Assembly: GCA_003157895.1 (NCBI GenBank)
Contig: PMKW01000088.1
Span: 1-17,015 of the forward strand
DNA: 17,015 nt
DNA from: Methanoregula sp.
Lineage (GTDB): Archaea > Halobacteriota > Methanomicrobia > Methanomicrobiales > Methanospirillaceae
Reading direction: 5' to 3'
This document shows, piece after piece, positions 1-5,655 of the stretch. The first letter of the stretch is position 1; every line of letters begins with the position of its first letter. A model generated the notes under the pieces. It was given only the letters and a program-made list of their open reading frames with translations, was not told the DNA's origin and did no database searches. Position numbers and translations under genes: made by a program.

Positions 1-797
1 CAGATAAATCCTTTACAGGTTGCATAGAGGTCAAGAAGTTCCAGGTCGGTAACTTCACCCTTCAAATTCACATTCGGGGGGAGGTGCTGCTGAAGTTTTT
101 GATGGTACCGGGTTGCATGATCTCCAGATGCATAACCACCGACAATAATTAATTTTTCTTCGGGCAGGTTCCGGAACACCTCTAACTGGAGCTCTATGCG
201 TTTCTCCGGATAGAGACGGTTCACCGAAAGCCAGAAATCTCCGTAACCGGTGGTATAAAACTTGGAGGTATCAACCGGGGGATAGATGACTTCTGCATCC
301 CGGTTATAGGTTTTCCTGATCCTCCCCTGGACATTTTTTGAGTTGGTGACAATGGTATCGATATGCCTCACGGATTGCTGGTCATATTTTCTCTGGATCC
401 GTGACCAGATCCGGAACTCCTGCTGTGAGATTATATCCAGACGTTTCAGAAAGACATCATACAGGTCGTAGAACGCTCTGACGGGCGTATGGCAGTACCA
501 CATATTGGGGTGATGGCGGTGCGCGGCATAATGCGCCCAGTTTCCGCTGAAAATGAAAAAATCATAATCGTCTGAAAAATCACAGTAATAAAATTTCAGG
601 GATGCAGCGATCTGCTTGTATCCACGGTATTTGATGGTAGGACCAAGATTGATGACGCGGGCCTCAGGATCCATCTTCCGGAGAGCTTCAGTATCCGTTG
701 TGATAATATCTGCATCCAGAAGCTTTGCCATCAGCAGGACGATACGCTCTCCCCCGCCAATTGCGCCGAAATAGTCATGAAAAATCGCGACTTTCAT
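1..797 (-). CDS. GT4-type glycosyltransferase, N-terminal part (cut by window edge)
   Basis: The reverse strand is open from an ATG at 797 to the window edge, giving 265 residues without a stop. The protein begins [20 protein letters not shown], the usual start of family 4 (GT-B fold) glycosyltransferases: a first beta strand, then a glycine-rich acceptor-side loop. Around residues 165-205 it has [10 protein letters not shown] and [11 protein letters not shown], then [13 protein letters not shown] and LIIVGGY, which mark the linker and the nucleotide-sugar-binding C-terminal domain. Such enzymes transfer a sugar from an activated donor, typically for cell-surface glycans or S-layer N-glycans; the donor and acceptor cannot be read here. 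AGGA lies just before the start codon. The C-terminal EX7E-type motif region would lie beyond the window. Confidence in the family is high, in the substrate nil. Confidence 0.88.
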   Translation of the reverse strand, partial: MKVAIFHDYFGAIGGGERIVLLMAKLLDADIITTDTEALRKMDPEARVINLGPTIKYRGYKQIAASLKFYYCDFSDDYDFFIFSGNWAHYAAHRHHPNMWYCHTPVRAFYDLYDVFLKRLDIISQQEFRIWSRIQRKYDQQSVRHIDTIVTNSKNVQGRIRKTYNRDAEVIYPPVDTSKFYTTGYGDFWLSVNRLYPEKRIELQLEVFRNLPEEKLIIVGGYASGDHATRYHQKLQQHLPPNVNLKGEVTDLELLDLYATCKGFI

Positions 798-954
798 AAT
801 CCTGCATTACCGGAATCTGTTCCGATCCCCGTCTTAGTGCGAAATCTGAAAATATTCCCGTTAATACTTACGCATTTGTTTCCCGGGAAATAGAATTATT
901 GCATCCGTTCAGATATACATTCTTTTCAAAAATACCCTGATAAAGGGGAATTTC

Positions 955-1144
955 TGCTCTATAGAAATCATTTGATATTAATTATAACGCTCTTTTGGGC
1001 TCTGCCCCCGCCGCTATGGCATCCCCCGGTTGCGATTGTACCGTATTACCTGTACGCAATCGTGGAGAAATTTCCAGTTTAGGTAATGCCGGGGCATCGC
1101 AAGGGGGAAGATCATTATTTTAAAAAGAGGATTTCTCCAGATCA
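955..1144. mobile_element. MITE-like element, copy A (190 bp)
   Basis: This non-coding segment matches 1725-1949 along its whole length with scattered substitutions and a 35-bp length difference. Its ends are imperfect terminal inverted repeats: TGCTCTATAGAAATC on the left and, read inward from the right end, TGATCTGGAGAAATC (12 of 15 match). Inside are a C/G-rich stretch and a GTTGCG/CGCAAT inverted pair. There is no exact target duplication: the left flank reads GGAATTTC and the right flank TAAAAAAT. It is probably the older, degraded or deleted copy. No transposase gene is in the window, so mobility would be in trans. Confidence 0.6.
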
Positions 1145-1225
1145 TAAAAAATCAAAGCTGATAAAAATCCAACCGGTAAAAAAAGATCACAAACAACGGG
1201 AAACGCCGGGACCTGAGTACCGGCC
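1145..1225 (-). terminator. Probable terminator of the ferredoxin gene
   Basis: On the reverse strand, directly after the ferredoxin stop, a GCCGG/CCGGC stem (1205-1224, 10-base loop) is followed about 20 bases later by a run of seven T (1178-1184) and further T-rich blocks. T-tracts are the usual archaeal termination signal. The hairpin may be incidental. Confidence 0.4.
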
Positions 1226-1408
1226 TTATTCCATATGAATCGCTTCTGATGGGCAAACGTCTACGCAGGTCTGGCAGTCCACGCACATATCCTTGTCAAC
1301 TTTTGCCTTCTCGTTTTCCAGGGCAATTGCCGATGCAGGACATTCATTTACGCAGGTTTCGCATCCGGTACATTTCTCTTTGTCAACGACTGCTACCAAC
1401 TCGTTCAC
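1226..1408 (-). CDS. 2[4Fe-4S] ferredoxin, 60 aa
   Basis: A small electron carrier of the clostridial/methanogen 2[4Fe-4S] type. Two cluster motifs are visible, CTGCETCVNECP (about residues 14-25) and CVDCQTCVDVCP (about 42-53), each with the three spaced cysteines plus the remote Cys-Pro that complete two cubanes. The length is typical. In methanogens such proteins pass electrons among hydrogenases, formate dehydrogenase, heterodisulfide reductase or CO dehydrogenase; the partner is not indicated here. The start codon is GTG, with GGAG abutting it, so the ribosome site is closer than usual. The gene stands alone, separated from dapB by about 550 bases that contain hairpins and a MITE-like element. 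Confidence 0.93.
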   Translation of the reverse strand: MNELVAVVDKEKCTGCETCVNECPASAIALENEKAKVDKDMCVDCQTCVDVCPSEAIHME

Positions 1409-1716
1409 TCCAACGTATATGTTACGGCGAAAAGAAAAAAAGGGTTTCTATTACGATCTACCTCCATCAGGAGGAAGCGAGTAGAGAAGACACATCAGCG
1501 TCTTCGACCATGACTTGGGTCCCGGCGGCAGGGAACGTTGAAGATGCTTTCAGAATCTTCAGGTTTTTGGTTCTTTATGCGGTTCTGAACCAAAAAATTG
1601 AGAAGAAACGTAGCGTCTCCGACTTCGACCCCACCCTTAACCACGGAGCATGGGGAGAGAATGAGATGTATCAACGTCTTCGATATCAACCGACGGGAAT
1701 AAACCTTAAAAAAAAT
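1409..1716. other. Hairpin-rich intergenic stretch upstream of ferredoxin
   Basis: No gene is recognised. Several perfect inverted repeats follow one another: CCTCC/GGAGG (1461-1474), GAAGAC/GTCTTC (1486-1505), TGAAGAT/ATCTTCA (1539-1561) and TTTTTGGTTC/GAACCAAAAA (1564-1596). A 14-base direct repeat (ATCAGCGTCTTCGA at 1494, ATCAACGTCTTCGA at 1670, one mismatch) brackets the array. It could be a 5' leader, a small RNA or a decayed repeat element. Confidence 0.4.
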
Positions 1717-1724
1717 GAAAAAAT
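1717..1724. repeat. Left target-site duplication of copy B (GAAAAAAT)
   Basis: The 8 bases GAAAAAAT directly before the left terminal inverted repeat of copy B are identical to the 8 bases directly after the right one (1950-1957). Confidence 0.55.
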
Positions 1725-1949
1725 TGCTCTGGTGAATCATTTGATATTAATTATAACGCTCTTTTGGGCTCTGCCCCCCGCCGTTATGGCATCCCCCCGA
1801 TTGCGATTGTACCGTATTACCTGTACGCAATCGTGGAGAAATTTCCAGTTGAGGTATGCCGGGGCATCACAATGCGCCTCCGCCCCGTATGGGGCAGGGT
1901 TGGCGCAAGGGGGGAGATCATCACTTAAAAAGAGGATTTCTCCAGAGCA
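1725..1949. mobile_element. MITE-like element, copy B (225 bp) with TIRs
   Basis: The ends are terminal inverted repeats: TGCTCTGGTGAATC at the left (from 1725) and TGCTCTGGAGAAATC read inward from 1949. They agree apart from one substitution and one single-base gap. Exact 8-bp copies of GAAAAAAT flank the element. Internally it has a GATTGCG/CGCAATC inverted pair (1799-1832) and a nested hairpin, TGCGCC/GGCGCA enclosing CCCC-GTAT-GGGG (1873-1907); the latter is missing from copy A. Open frames crossing it are in low-complexity sequence and show no domain. Its right duplication ends on the last base of the dapB stop codon, so it lies in the transcript tail of the lysine operon. The transposase family is unknown. 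Confidence 0.68.
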
Positions 1950-1957
1950 GAAAAAAT
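1950..1957. repeat. Right target-site duplication of copy B (GAAAAAAT)
   Basis: This is an exact copy of 1717-1724. On the reverse strand it reads ATTTTTTC and begins with the final A of the dapB TAA stop, so the target was probably the T-tract terminator of dapB. Confidence 0.55.
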
Positions 1958-2724
1958 TACTTCTTCTTAAACCCGAGCACATCATTCATGCCGTAGACGC
2001 CGGCCTTTTTGCCGACTACCCAGCGTGCTGCGAGAAGGGCACCGCTGGCAAAGACGGAGCGGTCGTATGCCCGGTGGGAGATCTCGATGGTCTCGAAGTT
2101 CTTCGAGAACATGACCTTGTGATCGCCGACGATATCCCCGCCGCGGATAACATGCACCCCGATCTCGTTCTTCCGCTCGGTGATCCCCTCGCGTCCGTAC
2201 ATCTTCTGCCGGGTGCCTGCTTCCTCATCAAGGATCTGAAGGATAGTCTTTGCAGTGCCGCTCGGCGCATCCTTCTTGTTCCGGTGATGCGCTTCAAGGA
2301 CTTCGATATCGTAGTCCTTCAGCAGCTTTGCCGATTCCCGAACCAGCTGCAAGAAGATACTGACGCCAATCGAGAAGTTGCTGGAGATGACCGCCGGAAC
2401 ATGGCCATGGATTGCCTTGTCCATCTCGGCCCGCTGATCCGCGGTGATACCGGTTGTCCCGACAACGAGTGCCACGTTGTTGCGGGCCGCCATCTGGACA
2501 TTGCCGACCGCGGCACCCGCAATGGTGAAATCGATCAGCACGTCTGCCTTGGTCTTCTTCAGGAACACTTCGGCGTTTTTTGTCTCCACGATCTCAACAC
2601 CAAAGAATGAACCGGGTTTGAGGTTGATGCCTCCAACCAGTTCAAGGTCTTTTGACTCATTAACCATACGGCCTATGGTCTGTCCCATGCGGCCGGAGGC
2701 ACCACATACCACGACATTTATCAT
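1957..2724 (-). CDS. dapB: 4-hydroxy-tetrahydrodipicolinate reductase
   Basis: DapB reduces 4-hydroxy-tetrahydrodipicolinate with NAD(P)H, the second committed step of diaminopimelate/lysine synthesis. The 255-residue protein has the N-terminal Rossmann motif VVCGASGRMGQ (about residues 5-15), VVGTTG (about 87-92) and the family signature EAHHRNKKDAPSGT (about 145-158), which holds the catalytic His pair and the Lys and Gly-Thr substrate ligands. Length is normal for archaea. The open frame extends 25 codons upstream, but that part overlaps dapA and has no family similarity. The ATG at 2724 is preceded by GGTGA at suitable distance and gives the standard MINVVVCGASG start. It begins 7 bases after the dapA stop, so the two are surely co-transcribed. 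A MITE-like element abuts its stop codon. Confidence 0.96.
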   Translation of the reverse strand: MINVVVCGASGRMGQTIGRMVNESKDLELVGGINLKPGSFFGVEIVETKNAEVFLKKTKADVLIDFTIAGAAVGNVQMAARNNVALVVGTTGITADQRAEMDKAIHGHVPAVISSNFSIGVSIFLQLVRESAKLLKDYDIEVLEAHHRNKKDAPSGTAKTILQILDEEAGTRQKMYGREGITERKNEIGVHVIRGGDIVGDHKVMFSKNFETIEISHRAYDRSVFASGALLAARWVVGKKAGVYGMNDVLGFKKK

Positions 2725-2731
2725 TGCCAGT

Positions 2732-3691
2732 TCACCGTCGGGGTTTTGCCGTCGGTTTTCGTGGTGCGGACTTTGGTGTTGTTTTCTTTGGAACAGCACG
2801 CTTTACTGCTGTTTTTTTCGGGATCGTGGCGAGCACTTTCCTGAGCTGCTCAGTCTTCTTTGCATCGAGCTCATCCAGCGGGAGACGCACCGGGCCGCCG
2901 GCCATCCCCATCAATTCTACTGCTTTTTTGACCGGTATCGGGTTGGTATCGATGAACATGGAGCGGAAGAGGGGAGAGAGCGCGAAGTGGAGGACCAGCG
3001 CTTTCTGGTAATCTCCCTTCCAGATCGCCTCGCACATCTCGACCATGCGTTTCGGGTCGACATTCGCTGCAACCGAGATCACACCTGATCCGCCAAGGGC
3101 CATGATGGGCAGCGTGATGTTGTCATCACCGGAGATCACGATGAAATCATCATCCTGTGTTTCTTCGATGATGCGGGAGATCTGGCCGATATTGCCGCTC
3201 GCTTCCTTGACCCCCCAGATATTCGGGTGCTGTGCCAGTTCCGCGATCAGGTCCGGTTCCAGGTTCTGGCCGGTCCGGCCGGGAACATTATACACTACCA
3301 CCGGAATATCGAGGTCGGCAATCCTGGTGTAATGCTTGACGAGGCCTGCCCGGTTGGGCTTGTTGTAGTACGGGCTGATGACGAGTACACCGTCCGCACC
3401 GATGTCCTTTGCAGCCTTCGTAAGCCGGATTGCCTCTGCCGTATTGTTGGATCCGGTACCGGCAAGAACCGGGATCTTACCATTGACCTTATCGACCGTA
3501 ACCCTGATAACCTTCTCATGTTCCTCGAACGTGAGCGTGGCTGATTCGCCGGTCGAACCGCAGGGCACAATCCCGTGGATGCCACAGGAAAGAAGAAACC
3601 CGATGTTGTGCTCAAGGCCGGGAACATCCAGGCTCATGGCAGGATTTCTTTTAAAAGGGGTTATGATAGCTGGAAGGACACCTTCAAACAT
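2732..3691 (-). CDS. dapA: 4-hydroxy-tetrahydrodipicolinate synthase with basic C-terminal tail
   Basis: DapA condenses pyruvate with aspartate semialdehyde to open the diaminopimelate/lysine branch. This TIM-barrel class I aldolase shows GSTGES (about residues 45-50, pyruvate carboxylate binding), YNVPGRTG with the catalytic Tyr (about 134), and VKEASGN with the Schiff-base Lys at about 162. The canonical domain ends near residue 290. The remaining 29 residues are a basic tail made almost wholly of Lys, Arg, Pro, Ala and Thr (12 Lys/Arg, 6 Pro, no acidic residue), which is unusual for the family and resembles histone H1-type tails. The tail is in frame up to a TGA 7 bases before dapB. The gene lies 8 bases after rps17e. 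Confidence 0.96.
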   Translation of the reverse strand: MFEGVLPAIITPFKRNPAMSLDVPGLEHNIGFLLSCGIHGIVPCGSTGESATLTFEEHEKVIRVTVDKVNGKIPVLAGTGSNNTAEAIRLTKAAKDIGADGVLVISPYYNKPNRAGLVKHYTRIADLDIPVVVYNVPGRTGQNLEPDLIAELAQHPNIWGVKEASGNIGQISRIIEETQDDDFIVISGDDNITLPIMALGGSGVISVAANVDPKRMVEMCEAIWKGDYQKALVLHFALSPLFRSMFIDTNPIPVKKAVELMGMAGGPVRLPLDELDAKKTEQLRKVLATIPKKTAVKRAVPKKTTPKSAPRKPTAKPRR

Positions 3692-3699
3692 GAATAGGG

Positions 3700-3891
3700 T
3701 TATGAGCGTCTCTTGGTATTTATTTTTCTTGTGATGTATCCGGCGACGCGGTTCCGGACGCGCTTGCTTCCGATAACAGCGGACTTATCCAGCTGCTGCT
3801 TGTTCTCTTCGAAGTTGTTCGAAAAATTTGTGCGCTGCTTGGCGACAAGTTCATTTCCCAGCGTTTTGATGTAGGATGGTTTGATTCCCAT
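3700..3891 (-). CDS. rps17e: 30S ribosomal protein S17e
   Basis: A 63-residue small-subunit protein of the archaeal/eukaryal S17e (eS17) family. The diagnostic features are the start MGIKPSYIKTLGNEL, the central DFEENK-like segment (NNFEENKQQLDK) and the basic SKRVRNRVAGYITRK helix that contacts 16S rRNA near the head of the 30S subunit. Length is typical for archaea. It sits between thiN (26 bases upstream) and dapA (8 bases downstream) on the same strand, so translation and lysine genes probably share a transcript. Confidence 0.96.
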   Translation of the reverse strand: MGIKPSYIKTLGNELVAKQRTNFSNNFEENKQQLDKSAVIGSKRVRNRVAGYITRKINTKRRS

Positions 3892-3917
3892 TGATGATTC
3901 CTCTGAATTTCACTATT

Positions 3918-4460
3918 TTAAATGCGGTTGGAGCAGATAATGATATTGTTCGCAACGTCGGCCGGGCCATCGCCGAACAGGATGATACGCGACTCTTCTG
4001 CGCCATGACCTTTCCTGAAGATCACGTCGGGGATGCCCTCTTTGCAGCAGGACGCAATGCCCCAGTCCATGGTGCTGATCCCCTGGTTTTTTGATGCCGC
4101 ATCCAGGGAAACACATTCAAGGAACAGGTCGTTTTCAAAAACTTGAAGCGCCCGGTCTGAATACCGGAGGATGGCAGCGCTGCGCATGGCCGGGTCGAAT
4201 TTCATGGCAGTCACGATAATCCGGACAACAGGCTCGTCCGTACCGAATGCGCACGGGCCGGCAATAACCACCCCGCCCGCACTGTTTTTTATCCCGCCGT
4301 TCACTGTGGCAACCCCCCCGGTGTCCCGGGCGCCGCGAAGGGCAAACCCGAACGAGATGCCTTCCTGCGGGATGAGACGGACATTCATTGATTGTTCCAG
4401 CTGGGTTGTCGCAGCCTGGAGTGTGGAAATCGTATTGTTCCGTTCGTGTGCCGGATCCAT
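3918..4460 (-). CDS. thiN: Stand-alone ThiN-type thiamine-phosphate synthase
   Basis: A 180-residue protein matching the ThiN domain, which in archaea couples hydroxymethylpyrimidine diphosphate with thiazole phosphate to make thiamine phosphate, replacing ThiE. Visible family segments are MNVRLIPQEGISFGFALRGA (start of the domain, about residue 25), IIVTAMKFDPAMRSAAILRY (about 86-105) with the conserved arginines, STMDWG, and PDVIFRKGHGAEESRI, whose GHG holds the conserved histidine. In many archaea the domain is fused to a ThiD kinase or a helix-turn-helix; here it is alone with only a short N-terminal extension. A TTTTTTAAG element 29-37 bases before the ATG supports this start. ThiN-like regulators cannot be fully excluded. 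Confidence 0.82.
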   Translation of the reverse strand: MDPAHERNNTISTLQAATTQLEQSMNVRLIPQEGISFGFALRGARDTGGVATVNGGIKNSAGGVVIAGPCAFGTDEPVVRIIVTAMKFDPAMRSAAILRYSDRALQVFENDLFLECVSLDAASKNQGISTMDWGIASCCKEGIPDVIFRKGHGAEESRIILFGDGPADVANNIIICSNRI

Positions 4461-4481
4461 AGCTTATCCAGTACTGGACGT

Positions 4482-4497
4482 GACCGGTCTTAAAAAA
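4482..4497 (-). promoter_or_regulatory. TATA element of thiN (operon promoter candidate)
   Basis: On the reverse strand TTTTTTAAG (4497-4489) lies 29-37 bases before the thiN ATG, the distance expected for a TATA box with a leaderless or very short-leader transcript. The perfect palindrome GACCGGTC (4482-4489) overlaps its downstream edge. This could drive thiN-rps17e-dapA-dapB. Confidence 0.45.
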
Positions 4498-4503
4498 CGC
4501 GGT

Positions 4504-5051
4504 TCAGACAAGCCCGAGTTCCGCGCGGATCTCCCTCATGCCGGCAAGCGCGTATTCATAGAACGCCGCAATCTCCATAAGGGGCGCTATCAGGACGATC
4601 CGGTTCCGGTCGCACCCGGCAGCAAAGGACTTCTCCTTTGCTTTCCTTAAGATGGTCTTCACTGAGACATCGGAAAGACGGCCGCCTTTGACAAAGGCAC
4701 AGGCAATAATCCGGCCTGATGCGTGTCCGGCCTGGAGTGCAATCTCCACCGGACGGTCATAGGTACCCTATGAAGGAAATGGTTATGGCACATAACAATC
4801 TCACAAATATCATCCGGAATACCGGCTTTTTTCAGCAGCCGGGCACCCACGACCCCGTGCTGCTGCATATCCCCCTTCACGCATTCAAAATCAATATCGT
4901 GCAGGATACCGATCTCTTCCCAGCGGGCAGGATCTTCGGATAAAAACCCGGCAACCGCTTTCATAACGCCCCCCGTAGCAAGGCAGTGTTTAATAGGGGG
5001 CTCCCCATGAACATATTGCCGCAGGAGTCTGACAGTTGCTTCCCGTTCCAT
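4504..5051 (-). pseudogene. HD-domain (HDIG-type) hydrolase split by a -1 frameshift
   Basis: Two adjacent frames together make one HD-superfamily protein of about 182 residues. The first part (from ATG 5051) carries the metal-binding pattern HCLATG, LHDIDFE, QQHGVVGARLL and CHNH. After about residue 94 this frame runs into unrelated sequence. The other frame resumes the family with YDRPVEIALQAGHASGRIIA, then VKTILRKAKEKSFAAGCDR and a C-terminal helix ending ELGLV. The switch lies within 4760-4770: the downstream frame has a TAG at 4770-4768 and the upstream frame has already left the family by 4759. One missing base explains it. No slippery heptamer is visible, so this is either a recent pseudogene or a sequencing or assembly error. 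Both halves are otherwise well conserved. The family hydrolyses phosphate esters; the substrate is unknown. Confidence 0.8.
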
Positions 5052-5084
5052 GAGAGTACGATAAACCCCGGTTCCCTTCAGTTT

Positions 5085-5101
5085 TTCGGATTTTTTAAAA
5101 A
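5085..5101 (-). promoter_or_regulatory. A/T-rich promoter element of the HD-domain gene
   Basis: On the reverse strand a TTTTTTTAAAAAATCC block lies about 35-50 bases upstream of the ATG at 5051. It is the only TATA-like candidate for this gene. The surrounding stretch (5052-5170) shows no other feature. Confidence 0.3.
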
Positions 5102-5173
5102 AATCGTTAATATTTTATTTTTGTTGAGTGTTCTGGATATCTGTCCGCCTTTTTCTTCCCCGCCTGCAGAATA

Positions 5174-5226
5174 TTATATATAAAGTCATCGGGCATTGCC
5201 CAACAATAACAGAGCCTATATATCAT
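5174..5226 (+). promoter_or_regulatory. Promoter and candidate operator of the winged-helix regulator
   Basis: Two TATA-like elements, TTATATATAAA (5174-5184) and CCTATATATCAT (5215-5226), flank a perfect inverted repeat, GGGCA-T-TGCCC (5191-5201). Transcription from the first box would start close to or just after the palindrome, an arrangement fitting repression of the downstream regulator by itself. The link is inferred from position only. Confidence 0.45.
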
Positions 5227-5298
5227 TTGCTGGATAATTAATCCGGTAAAGTTTCTTGGAAATAATGTGGATGTGATTGTATGAGAACGGAGAATGTA

Positions 5299-5655
5299 AT
5301 GTATTTCACCGAGAAGGAAGAGGAGTTCGCGAATCTTCTTATCGAGATTGGAACGAAGCGCAATGTTGCAAAGGTACTGGTGTTCCTTGCAAACACCCCC
5401 GAGGCAACCTCCCGCGCCATCGAACGCGGCACGGACCTCCGGCAGCCGGAAGTCAGTATCGCCATGCGTTACCTGATTGACCAGGACTGGATAACCAGCC
5501 GCGAGAGCAAGGCAGAGAGCAAGGGCCGCCCGGTCAAGATCTACGAACTTGCAAAACCGATCCACGAGATCATGGACAGCATCGAGAAAGAGAAGAAGAA
5601 AGAGGCGAACAACCAGCTCGCCCTTGTCCAGAAGTTACGCGACTATATCCGCTGA
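5299..5655 (+). CDS. Winged-helix transcriptional regulator (archaeal, COG4738-like)
   Basis: A 118-residue predicted DNA-binding protein. Residues about 20-75 form a winged helix: KVLVFLANTPEATSRAIERG (helices 1-2), RQPEVSIAMRYLIDQDW (recognition helix) and SKGRPVKIYELA (wing). A charged helix, EIMDSIEKEKKKEANNQLALVQKL, follows and probably dimerises as a coiled coil. This resembles the archaeal regulators assigned to COG4738; targets are unknown. The first in-frame ATG is at 5281, but GGAG seven bases before the ATG at 5299 favours the shorter protein beginning MYFTEKEEEF. Its 3' end overlaps the 3' end of rpiA on the opposite strand by 21 bases. A palindrome between two TATA boxes upstream suggests autoregulation. 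Confidence 0.82.
   Translation: MYFTEKEEEFANLLIEIGTKRNVAKVLVFLANTPEATSRAIERGTDLRQPEVSIAMRYLIDQDWITSRESKAESKGRPVKIYELAKPIHEIMDSIEKEKKKEANNQLALVQKLRDYIR

Larger units (their letters stand above)
798..1225. other. Gene-poor intergenic stretch holding repeat copy A and small palindromes
   Basis: No convincing gene is visible. The stretch holds the upstream region of the glycosyltransferase gene, including inverted repeat CGGAA-TCTG-TTCCG (811-824) and the 12-bp palindrome TTTCCCGGGAAA (879-890), then the MITE-like copy A (955-1144), then the downstream region of the ferredoxin gene with a hairpin and T-tract. Open frames here are short and have no family resemblance. Confidence 0.6.

Noticed and set aside
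1737..1985. Reverse-strand frame of about 80 codons within repeat copy B
   Set aside because: It lies wholly within the MITE-like element and the end of dapB in another frame, and has no family resemblance. Similar predicted proteins are probably artefacts of this repeat family.
1249..2610. A long + strand open frame (about 450 codons) running through the ferredoxin, intergenic repeat and dapB
   Set aside because: It is antisense to two clearly conserved genes, crosses a non-coding repeat and shows no domain; it is open because of the base composition of the opposite strand.
2725..2799. A 25-codon N-terminal extension of dapB
   Set aside because: It overlaps the dapA tail, has no family similarity, and a good ribosome site precedes the ATG at 2724.
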